Below, in pieces: positions 7,423 through 17,139 of a stretch of 38,510 nucleotides of DNA. Numbering within the stretch: the first letter of the stretch is position 1; every line of letters begins with the position of its first letter. A program made the position numbers and the translations under genes. This stretch comes from Anaerolineae bacterium. Lineage in GTDB: Bacteria; Chloroflexota; Anaerolineae; B4-G1; SLSP01. The notes below the pieces were generated by a model, which saw nothing but the letters and a program-made list of their open reading frames with translations, did not search any database and was not told the origin of the DNA. Location of the stretch: contig JALOOJ010000012.1 of assembly GCA_025454475.1 (NCBI GenBank), forward strand, positions 1 through 38,510, in the 5' to 3' direction.

Positions 7423-9531
7423 TCAGCCGGCTGTGACTCTCTGAGCCATGCGTTCTCGGTTCGCTTCGATGATGCCCTGGGCGATTTCCTCGGGGAGCAC
7501 GTCGTAGCGCTTGAACTCCAGGCTGAAAGTACCACGGCCCTGGGTGAGACTGCGCAGGTCTGTGGCGTAGCCACGCGCTTCTGCCAACGGCACTTCGCCA
7601 TCGATCGTGCGATAGCGACCCCGAACGCGCAGGTCCTGCATCAGGCCGCGACGCCGCCCCACATCGGCGACGACTCCACCAAGGTGTTCCTCGGGTACGC
7701 TGATGTCAAGACCCATGATCGGCTCCATCAGTGCCGGCAATGCCTTGCGGATCGCCTCCTTCACGGCCATGCTGCCCGCGATCTCGAAGTCCATCGCCGA
7801 GGAGTCGACCTCGTGATAGCTACCATCCACCAGGGTCACCTTGATGTTCGTGACCGGGTACCCCGCGATGACGCCCTCTTCCAGGGTTCGCCGTATTCCC
7901 ACCTCCACGGGTCGGATGAACTCGCGCGGCAGGCTAGCTCCCGTGGTCTCGTTCTCGAAGACGACACCATTGTCGCCCTCATCGAGCGGCTCAACACGGA
8001 CCTCGACGCGGGCAAAGTGGCCGTGCCCACCGGACTGCTTGCGGTAGGTCGTCACGACCTGACTCGGGCGCTGGACGGTCTCGCGGTAGGAGACCTGAGG
8101 CAGGCTAACCTGTGGCGTGAGTGCATACTCTCGCCGGAGCCGTTCGACTGCGATCTCGAGGTGCAGCTCGCCCATGCCTGAGAGGATCAGCTCGCCCGTG
8201 TCCGACACCACTTTCCAGAGCAGCGTTGGGTCCTCGTCACACAACCGGCGCACCGCGTTGTAGAGCTTGTCTCGCTCATTGTTTGAGCCAGGGGCCAGCG
8301 CTACTGCGATGACCGGCTCGGGAAACTCGAACGAATCCAGCATGATGGGATCGGTGGGATCACACAGTGTGTCACCGGTCATTGCCGATCTCATGCCGAC
8401 AAGCGCAACGACGTCGCTCGCGGCCATCGATTCCGTCTGTTCCCGTCGATCGGCGTGCATACGGTAGATTCTGCCAACGCGTTGGAGGTCGCCAGTGCGA
8501 GGGTTCAGGACAGTCTCACCCGCACTGAGCTTGCCTGAGAAGACGCGGACCCAGGTCAGGTGGCCCACATAGGGATCGACCATTATCTTGAACGCTGAGG
8601 CGCAGAAGGGCGCTTCGAAGGTGCTGGGCCGCTCGATGATCTCGTGCTCCTCGCCAAGGCGGCTCCCCCTGGTCACCGGGACGTCCAGTGGCGATGGGAG
8701 GTAGTCCACGATGGCGTCCAGAAGCGGCTGTACGCCGATGCGGCGTTTTGAGACGCCGCACAGCACCGGGATGATGTCGCCGCTGGAGGTCGCGCTGCGC
8801 AGGCCAGCCATTAGCGCGCCAAGGTCCGGCAGCTCCCCCTCCAGACGCTGCATCAGAAGCGTTTCGTCGGTCTCGCATATGCGATCGATGAGCGCTTCCC
8901 GAGCCGCGTGCACAGCGTCCGCCATGTCAGCCGGGATCGGCTCCACGGCGTACTCGTCTTGACCGCTGCTCCAGACAAGAGCCCGTTCCGATAGCAGATC
9001 GACAACGCCCCTGAACGAGTCTTCAGTGCCAATCGGTAGCTGGATGGGGGTTGCCCGATTGGTCAGGCGCTCGCGAATCTCCTCAAGCACGCGGTCAAAG
9101 TCGGCGCCAGTCCGATCCAGTTTGTTGATATAGATCAGCCGAGCCAGTTTCTCGCGATTCGCGAGGTTCCAGACAGACTCCGTCTGGGGCTCAACGCCAC
9201 CGACACCGCACATCACCATCACTGCGCCATCGATGACCCGGATCGAGCGTACTACCTCGGCAGTGAAGTCAATGTGCCCCGGTGTATCGATCAGGTTGAT
9301 GCGATGGTCGCGCCAGTGGCAGGCCGTGGCTGCGGACATAATTGTGATGCCCCGTTCGCGCTCCTGATCCATCCAGTCGAGTTGCGTGTTCCCGTCATCG
9401 ATCTCGCCAGCACGATGGATCCGCCCGGTGTGATATAGGATAGCTTCAGACGTCGTCGTCTTGCCGGCGTCTACGTGTGCGAAGATCCCGATGATCCTCA
9501 CGTCAGATATGGGTGCTTCTTTCCTCGCCAT
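7423..9531 (-). CDS. fusA: Translation elongation factor G
   Basis: MARKEAPISDVRIIGIFAHVDAGKTTTSEAILYHTGRIHRAGEIDDGNTQLDWMDQERERGITI...; DTPGHIDF; NKLDRTGADF; full-length 702 aa. Confidence 0.93.
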   Translation of the reverse strand: MARKEAPISDVRIIGIFAHVDAGKTTTSEAILYHTGRIHRAGEIDDGNTQLDWMDQERERGITIMSAATACHWRDHRINLIDTPGHIDFTAEVVRSIRVIDGAVMVMCGVGGVEPQTESVWNLANREKLARLIYINKLDRTGADFDRVLEEIRERLTNRATPIQLPIGTEDSFRGVVDLLSERALVWSSGQDEYAVEPIPADMADAVHAAREALIDRICETDETLLMQRLEGELPDLGALMAGLRSATSSGDIIPVLCGVSKRRIGVQPLLDAIVDYLPSPLDVPVTRGSRLGEEHEIIERPSTFEAPFCASAFKIMVDPYVGHLTWVRVFSGKLSAGETVLNPRTGDLQRVGRIYRMHADRREQTESMAASDVVALVGMRSAMTGDTLCDPTDPIMLDSFEFPEPVIAVALAPGSNNERDKLYNAVRRLCDEDPTLLWKVVSDTGELILSGMGELHLEIAVERLRREYALTPQVSLPQVSYRETVQRPSQVVTTYRKQSGGHGHFARVEVRVEPLDEGDNGVVFENETTGASLPREFIRPVEVGIRRTLEEGVIAGYPVTNIKVTLVDGSYHEVDSSAMDFEIAGSMAVKEAIRKALPALMEPIMGLDISVPEEHLGGVVADVGRRRGLMQDLRVRGRYRTIDGEVPLAEARGYATDLRSLTQGRGTFSLEFKRYDVLPEEIAQGIIEANRERMAQRVTAG

Positions 9532-9607
9532 TCGGTACTCCTCAGACTGCTAACCCCAGCAACAAGTGCACCATGTGCCGTTACCTTTGTTCGGTTGCCT
9601 GGCACAG

Positions 9608-9637
9608 AAAAGGCCCCGCTCAGATACACGCGAGGCC
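9608..9637 (-). terminator. Terminator-like hairpin in the fusA 5' leader (possible attenuator)
   Basis: Minus strand GGCCTCGC-GTGTATCTGA-GCGGGGCC-TTTTCTGT, between the promoter and the fusA start. Confidence 0.45.
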
Positions 9638-9661
9638 CCACGCATAGTGATCGACCGATAA

Positions 9662-9689
9662 GTATAGCGGAGTGCCCCCGGATGTCAAG
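9662..9689 (-). promoter_or_regulatory. sigma70-type promoter for fusA
   Basis: Minus strand TTGACA-N16-TATACT. Confidence 0.7.
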
Positions 9690-9751
9690 ATCGAGCCCCC
9701 ACGCTCCCCAAGGTCCGCGACAGAGCAACTCCCTGGTGCTCGTCGAGCGGG

Positions 9752-9779
9752 TTGCCTGGACGACAGGAAGCAGTAGAAT
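9752..9779 (+). promoter_or_regulatory. sigma70-type promoter for degV-like gene
   Basis: TTGCCT-N16-TAGAAT upstream of the start at 9849. Confidence 0.5.
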
Positions 9780-9848
9780 CGCTGGCAAATGGCGCAGGTG
9801 GATGGGTAACCGTTGCACGACTGTCAGACCATCGTCAAGAAAGGACTT

Positions 9849-10727
9849 ATGATGACCAGCTTTGTTGTCGTCACTGATAGCACCTCGAATCTGTCACCTG
9901 GCCCGGCTGAGGAGCTCGGTATTCCGGTGATCCCGCTGAACGTACACTGGGGAGAGGCATCGTATCTGGATGGCGTGACGTTGGAGGCTGAGACGTTCTA
10001 CAGATGGCTACAGGAACGCCAGGATCTCCCCAAGACGTCACAGCCCTCGGCAGGCGCCTTCATCGATTTCTTCCAGCAGATCGCCGACCGTGAAAACGTG
10101 AAGGCGGTACTGGGCCTCTTCATCTCAGAGGAGCTGAGCGGCACGATGGCCTCGGCATTGCAGGCCAAGGCGCATCTGGCTGAACACAGGCCGGACCTAC
10201 GGATAGAGGTTGTGGACTCCCGTTCGGTATCCACGGGGCTCGGACTGCAGGTCCTCGTCGCGGAACGTGTAGCGCGTCAGGGCGGAACCATAGAGGCCGC
10301 GATGGACAAAGCTCGCTGGTGCTCCGAGAACACGCACGTGCTCTTTGCAGTCGACACCCTGGAGTACCTGCATCGAGGGGGCCGAATCGGTGGTGCGGCG
10401 CGGCTGCTCGGTTCAGCGCTGAACCTGAAGCCCGTGCTGACGATCGCCCACGGGCGAGTTGAGTCGCTGGAGAAGGTGCGCAGCCGAGGCAAATCGCTGC
10501 GGCGCCTCGTCGAGATCGCGCGTGAGCGCCTTGGCGACCGTCGACCGACGGAGTTGGCGATCATGCACGCCGCCGCTCCAGAGGACCTGGCGGCCTTCAC
10601 CGAGATGGTCGTTGAGGAGCTCAAGCCGGAGCGGCTGCTGACCCGTCTGTTGTCGCCGGTTGTCGGAACCCATGCCGGGCCGGGCGCCTTGGGTTTCGCG
10701 TTTTATGCGGAGGACCCGATCGGATAA
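9849..10727 (+). CDS. DegV family (fatty acid-binding) protein
   Basis: MMTSFVVVTDSTSNLSPGPAEELGIPVIPLNVHWGEASYLDGV... PKTSQPS ... LSGTMASA; HRGGRIGGAARLLGSALNLKPVL. Confidence 0.93.
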   Translation: MMTSFVVVTDSTSNLSPGPAEELGIPVIPLNVHWGEASYLDGVTLEAETFYRWLQERQDLPKTSQPSAGAFIDFFQQIADRENVKAVLGLFISEELSGTMASALQAKAHLAEHRPDLRIEVVDSRSVSTGLGLQVLVAERVARQGGTIEAAMDKARWCSENTHVLFAVDTLEYLHRGGRIGGAARLLGSALNLKPVLTIAHGRVESLEKVRSRGKSLRRLVEIARERLGDRRPTELAIMHAAAPEDLAAFTEMVVEELKPERLLTRLLSPVVGTHAGPGALGFAFYAEDPIG

Positions 10728-10756
10728 CCCCTGGTGCTGTGACCAATAGGAGGGGT

Positions 10757-12076
10757 ATGCGCATCACTGAGGTCATTGAAAAGAAGCGCGATGGCCACCG
10801 GCTGAGTTGCGACGAGATTCAGTATTTCGTCACCGGCTACACACATGGCGAGATACCGGACTACCAAGCGGCTGCCCTGCTGATGGCGATTGTGCTCCGC
10901 GGCATGGATGACGACGAGGTCCGGGACCTCACTATGGCCATGGCTCAGTCTGGGGAGGTCCTGGACTTGAGCGATGTCGCCGGCATTGTGGTTGACAAGC
11001 ACTCGACGGGAGGGATCGGCGACAAGGTCAGCCTGGTCGTAGCGCCCGTCGTAGCTGCACTGGGCCTTCCGGTGGGCAAGATGTCAGGCAGAGGGCTCGG
11101 GTTCTCGGGCGGAACGTTGGACAAATTGGAGTCTATCCCCGGCTATCGAGTGGATTTGACTGTGGCGCAGTTCAAGGATCAGCTGCGCCGGATTGGGGTG
11201 GTTCTCACCGGGCAGTCGGCGAATCTGGCCCCTGCCGATGCCAAGCTTTATGCGCTGCGGGACGTAACCGGAACGGTCCCCAGTCTGCCGTTGATCGTGA
11301 GCTCAATCATGAGCAAGAAGATCGCTTCGGGCGCTGACGCCATCGTACTCGATGTCAAGGTGGGCACCGGGGCGTTCATGCGGACGCTCGAAGAGGCACG
11401 CGCTCTGGCGGTGGACATGGTTCGCATTGGAGACGCAGTTGGTCGAAAGGTCAGCGCCTATATCTCGGATATGAACGAGCCACTTGGCGCAGCCGTTGGC
11501 AACAGCCTCGAGGTTGTCGAGGCTTTGGCGACGCTTGGAGGACATGGCCCTCAGATCCTGGCAGATCACTGCATCCAGATTGCAGGAGAGATGCTCTACT
11601 TGGGCGACAAGTGCTCCACTTTGGACGAGGGGATGCGTTGCGCATCAGGTGCGCTGACCTCTGGCGCAGGCCTCGCGAAGTTCCGCGAGTTGGTCGAGGC
11701 CCAGGGCGGTGACGTGCGTTTCGTTGACGATCCGGCTCGGTTCCGCCGCGCCCCGATCGCGTGGACTGTATCCGCCTCGAGCACGAGGTACCTGGCGACG
11801 ATGTCAGCCGATGAGATCGGGCTGGCGGTGGTAGGACTTGGCGGCGGACGCGAGAAGAAGGGACAGCAGATTGATCACGCAGTGGGCGTTGTGATGCATG
11901 CCAAGGTGGGGGATCTCGTGCACACTGGGCAGCCGTTGTTCACCGTTCATGCACGGTGTCAGGCAGACGCGGACAGTGCGGCGGCGCGGATTGGGCAGGC
12001 TCTGCGTTTCTCAGACAGCCCTGCCGAGGCGCTGCCGTCCTTCTACGCCCGCATCAGTGCTGAGGACATTCGCTGA
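10757..12076 (+). CDS. pdp: Pyrimidine-nucleoside (thymidine) phosphorylase
   Basis: MRITEVIEKKRDGHRLSCDEIQYFVTGYTHGEIPDYQAAALLMAI...; VDKHSTGGIGDKVSLVVAPVVAALG; MSGRGLGFSGGTLDKLESIPG. Confidence 0.93.
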   Translation: MRITEVIEKKRDGHRLSCDEIQYFVTGYTHGEIPDYQAAALLMAIVLRGMDDDEVRDLTMAMAQSGEVLDLSDVAGIVVDKHSTGGIGDKVSLVVAPVVAALGLPVGKMSGRGLGFSGGTLDKLESIPGYRVDLTVAQFKDQLRRIGVVLTGQSANLAPADAKLYALRDVTGTVPSLPLIVSSIMSKKIASGADAIVLDVKVGTGAFMRTLEEARALAVDMVRIGDAVGRKVSAYISDMNEPLGAAVGNSLEVVEALATLGGHGPQILADHCIQIAGEMLYLGDKCSTLDEGMRCASGALTSGAGLAKFRELVEAQGGDVRFVDDPARFRRAPIAWTVSASSTRYLATMSADEIGLAVVGLGGGREKKGQQIDHAVGVVMHAKVGDLVHTGQPLFTVHARCQADADSAAARIGQALRFSDSPAEALPSFYARISAEDIR

Positions 12077-12081
12077 GGCCG

Positions 12082-12109
12082 TTGTCATCTCTGGCTGTGG
12101 TGTTATAAT
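12082..12109 (+). promoter_or_regulatory. sigma70-type promoter for secG
   Basis: TTGTCA-N16-TATAAT, about 33 bp before the secG start. Confidence 0.7.
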
Positions 12110-12142
12110 CGGCCCAGATGTCCCTTTAGGAGAAGGTAGAGT

Positions 12143-12367
12143 ATGCAGACATATCTCAATGTTGCGCAGATTATTCTGGGCGTTGCCCTGGTTGTGCTCG
12201 TGTTGTTTGAGGTCCGTAGCAGCGGGATGGGGGGTGTGTTCGGCGGCGCTCAAACCAGCTTGATCCGAAAGCGCCGCGGGCCGGAGCTGTTGCTCTTCCG
12301 ACTCACAGTCGGGACATCAGTGGTCTTCTTCCTTGTAGCGATTGTGAACGTCCTCATCGTTGGTTAG
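12143..12367 (+). CDS. secG: Preprotein translocase subunit SecG
   Basis: MQTYLNVAQIILGVALVVLVLFEVRSSGMGGVFGGAQTSLIRKRRGPELLLFRLTVGTSVVFFLVAIVNVLIVG; size, two TMs, GGVFGG motif. Confidence 0.93.
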   Translation: MQTYLNVAQIILGVALVVLVLFEVRSSGMGGVFGGAQTSLIRKRRGPELLLFRLTVGTSVVFFLVAIVNVLIVG

Positions 12368-12393
12368 CCTGGTGACTCCGTTGAGGAGGACGA

Positions 12394-14178
12394 GTGCTGA
12401 GCGCCGGACGGCATCCGGCTTCGGCATCGTCCTCTTTCGTTTCAGCAGGCACCTTCGCACCAGCGCATCCGTCTGAATCGAGCGATTCCGCAGTGTTCCG
12501 GCGTATCGGGTGGCAGGTCGTGCTTGTCGGTATAGGTTTCCTGGTGGCTGCCTCCATCCTGATGTACATGGCAACTACCTATACGACCGAGTTCCGCCCT
12601 GCACCTGGTGGGACGTATCTTGAGAGCGTGGGTGGCTATCCCCAGTCTCTCAATCCCCTTTTGAGCTTCTACAACGATGCTGACCGTGACGTAGTGTCCC
12701 TGGTCTTCAGTGGCTTGTCGCGCCTCGCTATGAACGGGGAGATCGAACCCGACCTAGCCTCAGGTTGGGAGATCAGCTCGGACCGCATCACCTATACCTT
12801 CAGCCTTCGTAGAAACGTCGTCTGGCACGATGGTTATCCCTTCACTGCCGATGATGTGCTTTTCACGATCGGGCTGCTGCAGGACCCGGACTACCCCGGG
12901 CCGGGCGACATAGGTGATCTGTGGCGCTCTGTGGATGCTGCCAAGGTCGATGACTACACGGTCAGGTTCGTCTTGACCGAACCCTATGCGCCATTTCTCG
13001 ACTACACGACGGTTGGGATCATGCCTGAGCACCGTCTGTCGGGCGTGACGGCTGCGGACCTACCGCAGGCCGACTTCAACCGCGAGCCGGTCGGCACGGG
13101 ACCATTCCGGTTGGCCGGCGTCGAGATGGGAGAGGGGCACATCGCCGCGGTAACGCTGCGGCGCTTTACGCGCTACTACGGTCGCAGTGCCTACCTCGAG
13201 AACGTCGTGCTGCGCTTCTACGCCACTTCTCGAGCGGCCTTCGAGGCATACCAGGACGGTACAGTCGAAGGCGTATCGCGAATCCCTGTGGATCTGCTTC
13301 CAGAGGCCCTGGCTGATGGGAATCTGCGCCTGTACTCCGCTCCGACGGCCGAGATGGCTATGATCTACTTCAACCAGCTCGTAACCGATACGGTGCCCTT
13401 CGGTGACGTGCGGCTTCGCCAGGCGCTTATGCATGGCATCAACCGTCAGCAGCTCGTCGATGATGTCCTACTGGGTCAGGCGGTTCTGCCGGATACCCCG
13501 CTGATTCCGGGGACCTGGGCCTACTCGACAAGTGATGTCCCGCTCTACAGCTACGACCAGGATCGGGCACTGGCCCTGTTTGCTGAAGCAGGATGGCGTC
13601 GCAGCGGGATCACCGACACGTTACGAAATGCCGACGGGGTGGGGCTGGCCTTCAAACTCGTGGCGTCCAGCGATCCTGTCGATCGAGCCGTTGCTGAGGG
13701 CGTAGCCCTTCAGTGGCAGACGCTCGGCGTGTCTGTCACCGTGGATACGGTGCCTCCGCTGGCTCTGAGTGGCGTGCTTGACTCGCGCAGTTACCAGGCG
13801 GCTCTTGCGCGCTTGATCCTGTCGGGTGATCCCGACCCGTATCCGTTCTGGCATGAGACCCAGGCGCTGCCTGGACAGGGCCAGAACTACGCGGGGTACA
13901 CGAACCGCGAGATCAGCGAGATAATCGAGCAGGCACGCATCACCGTGGAGCGTGGCGCGCGGGCTGCCCTATATCTGCAGTACCAACAGGCGTTTATGCG
14001 TGAGGTTCCGGCTTTACCCTTGTACGTGCCCGTCTATACCTACGCAGTGGATGCAAGGGTGAACGGCGGCCAGCTGGGACCCATGATGGGGACCTCCGAC
14101 AGGTTCCTTACGTTGCCGGACTGGTATGTGCTTCAGCGCAGGGTTATCGCGAGTGAGGCTCAGGCTGCGGTACCCTAG
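12394..14178 (+). CDS. Peptide/oligopeptide ABC transporter substrate-binding protein (SBP_bac_5)
   Basis: N-terminal TM anchor, then GGYPQSLNPLLSFYNDADRDVVSLVFSGLSRL...LASGWEISSDRITYTFSLRRNVVWHDGYPFTADDVLFTI. Start codon uncertain. Confidence 0.92.
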   Translation: MLSAGRHPASASSSFVSAGTFAPAHPSESSDSAVFRRIGWQVVLVGIGFLVAASILMYMATTYTTEFRPAPGGTYLESVGGYPQSLNPLLSFYNDADRDVVSLVFSGLSRLAMNGEIEPDLASGWEISSDRITYTFSLRRNVVWHDGYPFTADDVLFTIGLLQDPDYPGPGDIGDLWRSVDAAKVDDYTVRFVLTEPYAPFLDYTTVGIMPEHRLSGVTAADLPQADFNREPVGTGPFRLAGVEMGEGHIAAVTLRRFTRYYGRSAYLENVVLRFYATSRAAFEAYQDGTVEGVSRIPVDLLPEALADGNLRLYSAPTAEMAMIYFNQLVTDTVPFGDVRLRQALMHGINRQQLVDDVLLGQAVLPDTPLIPGTWAYSTSDVPLYSYDQDRALALFAEAGWRRSGITDTLRNADGVGLAFKLVASSDPVDRAVAEGVALQWQTLGVSVTVDTVPPLALSGVLDSRSYQAALARLILSGDPDPYPFWHETQALPGQGQNYAGYTNREISEIIEQARITVERGARAALYLQYQQAFMREVPALPLYVPVYTYAVDARVNGGQLGPMMGTSDRFLTLPDWYVLQRRVIASEAQAAVP

Positions 14179-14194
14179 CGCGGCTGGCCGATCC

Positions 14195-14222
14195 TTGCGC
14201 CCTGCCCTCATTACTGTATACT
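14195..14222 (+). promoter_or_regulatory. sigma70-type promoter for ppdK
   Basis: TTGCGC-N16-TATACT upstream of 14263. Confidence 0.5.
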
Positions 14223-14262
14223 TGTGCGGACGACTCTCTAGCAAACGTTCGGAGGATAAGGT

Positions 14263-17055
14263 ATGACGAAGAAGTGGGTGTTTTTGGCGCGCAACGGCAA
14301 GCAGGCTCTGGCCGAAGTCCTTGGTCACGAGCCGGACCTGGCCGAGATGAAGGCCATTCTCGGTGGCAAGGGTGAAGGCCTGGTGGACATGACCGCGGCA
14401 GGCGCTCCGGTGCCGCCGAGTTTCACGATCACGACTGAGGCATGCGTCGCCTACATGGAGACGGGCCAGTTCGCCGAGGGTGTCTGGGATCAGACGCTCG
14501 AGGCGATGAAGGACATCGAGAGCCAGACAGGGAAGAAGTTCGGCGATCCCGTGAATCCTCTACTCGTATCGGTGCGATCCGGTGGTCGCATGTCGATGCC
14601 TGGGATGATGGATACCGTGCTCAACTTGGGCCTGAACGACGAGACGCGGGCCGCCCTGGCCAGGCTCACGGGCAACGAGTGGTTCTCCTATGACGCCTAC
14701 CGGCGCTTCATCACGATGTTCTCCGACATCGTGATGGGCTACAGCCGCCACCACTTTGAGGAGCAGCTCGATCACGTGAAGGCCAAGGAGGGGGTTGAGC
14801 TCGACACCGATGTGAGCCTGGATGGGCTGAAGAGGTTGGTCGAGGAGTACAAGGGGATGTACCTGAAGCGCTTCGGCGAGCCCTTCCCCACGGACCCATA
14901 CAAGCAGCTTGACCTTGCGATCAAGGCCGTGTTCGATTCGTGGAACGGGGCGCGAGCCATCGCCTACCGCGAGCACGAAGGGATCCCGCACCACTGGGGG
15001 ACCGCGGTCAACGTGTGTACGATGGTCTTTGGCAACATGGGGAGTGATTCCGCTACGGGCGTTGCTTTTAGCCGCAGCCCGAGTACAGGCGCCCATGATT
15101 TCCTCTACGGTGAGTTCCTGATCAACGCGCAGGGCGAGGACGTCGTTGCCGGCATCCGTACACCGCAGCAGATCAGCCTCGCCAGCTCGCGCGACTGGGC
15201 GGCTCGCCAGGGTGTTTCTGAGGAAGTCCGTGCGAAGCGGTATCCGAGCCTCGAGGAGGCGATGCCAGCAGCCTATCACGAGTTCATGGCCATCGTGCGT
15301 ATGCTGGAGCGCAGCTACCGCGATATGCAGGATATGGAGTTCACGATCGAGCGCGGGAAGCTATGGATGCTCCAGACTCGGTCTGGCAAACGCACCGCTG
15401 CGGCGCACGTGACGATCGCCGTGGACCTCGCGAAGGAGGGCATCATCACCAAGAAGGAGGCCCTCGTTCGTGTGACGCCGACCCACGTTGAGCAACTGCT
15501 TCGGCCGGCGTTTGATCCATCCGCGAAGAAGGCAGTCATTGCCCGTGGTCTCAACGCATCCCCCGGCGCTGCCGTGGGCCGCGCGATCTTTGACGCTCAC
15601 CGCGCCATCGAGGTGGCTGGCACCGGGGTCGATGTGGTCCTCGTACGCCCTGAGACTGCACCTGACGATGTGCCGGGAATGATGGTTTCGAAGGGAGTCC
15701 TTACCCAGAAGGGTGGGGCGACGTCCCATGCCGCGGTGGTCGCGCGTGGCAATAACCTGCCGTGCGTTGCGGGCTGTGGCGAGATCGACGTTGACACGAA
15801 CCGCCGCCAGTTCACAGCGCCCGACGGTAGCGTGGTGAAGGAAGGCGACATTATCTCGATTGACGGCTATACGGGCGAGGTGTTCAGAGGCGCCGTGCCG
15901 ATGGTCGCGAGCCGGTATGAGGAACAGGCGGACCTGATCACGCTTCTTGAGTGGGCAGACGAGGTTCGCACACTCGGGGTCCGGACGAATGCCGACCTAC
16001 CTGTGGATGCTCGGCGAGCAGTCGCATTTGGCGCCGAGGGCATTGGTCTTTGCCGGACAGAGCACATGTTCTTCGACCCGCGCGCTCGCGATGCGGTGGT
16101 GCGGATGATCATTGCCGAGACCGACGAGGAGCGTCAGGTCGCTCTCAACGACATGCTGCCCATTCAAGAGCAGGACTTCGAAGGTGTCTTCGAGGCCATG
16201 GACGGCAAGCCAGTGATCATGCGCTTGATCGACCCGCCCATGCATGAGTTCCTTCCGAACCGGGAGGAGCTGACTCGTGAGATGTATAACATGAAGCTCG
16301 AGGTCCTGACCACCACGAAGTCGTTCGACGAACTGGATGCTCTGCGCACCAAGTTGGACCAGACTGAGAAGATGCTGCGCATCATCGAGGCGATGTGGGA
16401 GATCAACCCTATGATGGGCCTCCGTGGCTGTCGCGCCGGCATCATGTACAAGGGCCTTACTGAGATGCAGACCCGCGCCTACTTCCAGGCTGCGTGTCGC
16501 TGCCAGAAGCGCGGCATCGATGTGCATCCCGAGGTGATGATCCCGCTCGTCGGCGTGGTCAAAGAGCTGACGCTTGAGCGCGATAAGCTTGAGGCTGTGG
16601 CCGAGGAGGTCATGCGCGAGGAGGGGGTAGAGGTGCCTGCGATGTTCGGCACCATGATCGAGGTCCCTCGTGCGGCTCTTGTCGCCGGTGAGATCGCCAA
16701 GCATGCGCAGTTCTTCTCCTTCGGGACGAATGACCTGACGCAGATGACGTACGGCTACAGTCGCGACGACGCCGAGGGCAAGTTCTTGCTGCAGTATGTC
16801 GATCGCGGCATCCTGCCTGAGAATCCCTTCCAGACGCTGGACCAGGAAGGTGTGGGCCGGCTCGTGGAGATGTGTGTCAAGGAGGGCCGTGCTGCGAACC
16901 CCGATCTCGAAATCGGTATCTGCGGTGAGCACGGTGGCGATCCGAAGTCGATTGACTTCTGCCATCGCGCTGGGCTCGACTACGTGAGCTGCTCTCCCTA
17001 CCGTGTACCCATCGCCCGGCTGGCTGCGGCGCAGGCGGCAATCCGGAACAGCTAA
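14263..17055 (+). CDS. ppdK: Pyruvate, phosphate dikinase
   Basis: VRSGGRMSMPGMMDTVLNLGLND; KGGATSHAAVVARGNNLPCVAGCGEI; GLCRTEHMFF; YGYSRDDAEGKFLLQYVDRGIL; ICGEHGGDP. Confidence 0.96.
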   Translation: MTKKWVFLARNGKQALAEVLGHEPDLAEMKAILGGKGEGLVDMTAAGAPVPPSFTITTEACVAYMETGQFAEGVWDQTLEAMKDIESQTGKKFGDPVNPLLVSVRSGGRMSMPGMMDTVLNLGLNDETRAALARLTGNEWFSYDAYRRFITMFSDIVMGYSRHHFEEQLDHVKAKEGVELDTDVSLDGLKRLVEEYKGMYLKRFGEPFPTDPYKQLDLAIKAVFDSWNGARAIAYREHEGIPHHWGTAVNVCTMVFGNMGSDSATGVAFSRSPSTGAHDFLYGEFLINAQGEDVVAGIRTPQQISLASSRDWAARQGVSEEVRAKRYPSLEEAMPAAYHEFMAIVRMLERSYRDMQDMEFTIERGKLWMLQTRSGKRTAAAHVTIAVDLAKEGIITKKEALVRVTPTHVEQLLRPAFDPSAKKAVIARGLNASPGAAVGRAIFDAHRAIEVAGTGVDVVLVRPETAPDDVPGMMVSKGVLTQKGGATSHAAVVARGNNLPCVAGCGEIDVDTNRRQFTAPDGSVVKEGDIISIDGYTGEVFRGAVPMVASRYEEQADLITLLEWADEVRTLGVRTNADLPVDARRAVAFGAEGIGLCRTEHMFFDPRARDAVVRMIIAETDEERQVALNDMLPIQEQDFEGVFEAMDGKPVIMRLIDPPMHEFLPNREELTREMYNMKLEVLTTTKSFDELDALRTKLDQTEKMLRIIEAMWEINPMMGLRGCRAGIMYKGLTEMQTRAYFQAACRCQKRGIDVHPEVMIPLVGVVKELTLERDKLEAVAEEVMREEGVEVPAMFGTMIEVPRAALVAGEIAKHAQFFSFGTNDLTQMTYGYSRDDAEGKFLLQYVDRGILPENPFQTLDQEGVGRLVEMCVKEGRAANPDLEIGICGEHGGDPKSIDFCHRAGLDYVSCSPYRVPIARLAAAQAAIRNS

Positions 17056-17083
17056 CGGCAGTTGGGTCAGTCGCTACACAACG

Positions 17084-17113
17084 CAGCGGCGCGCCGTAAC
17101 CGGCGCGCCGCTG
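17084..17113. terminator. Bidirectional terminator-like hairpin between convergent genes
   Basis: CAGCGGCGCGCCG-TAAC-CGGCGCGCCGCTG, perfect 13-bp arms. Confidence 0.75.
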
Positions 17114-17139
17114 TTCTGTGTGGGCGCCAGGTCGCCAGG

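Noticed and set aside
15997-16965. 322-aa minus-strand ORF
   Set aside because: Antisense shadow of ppdK, whose plus-strand motifs are unambiguous.
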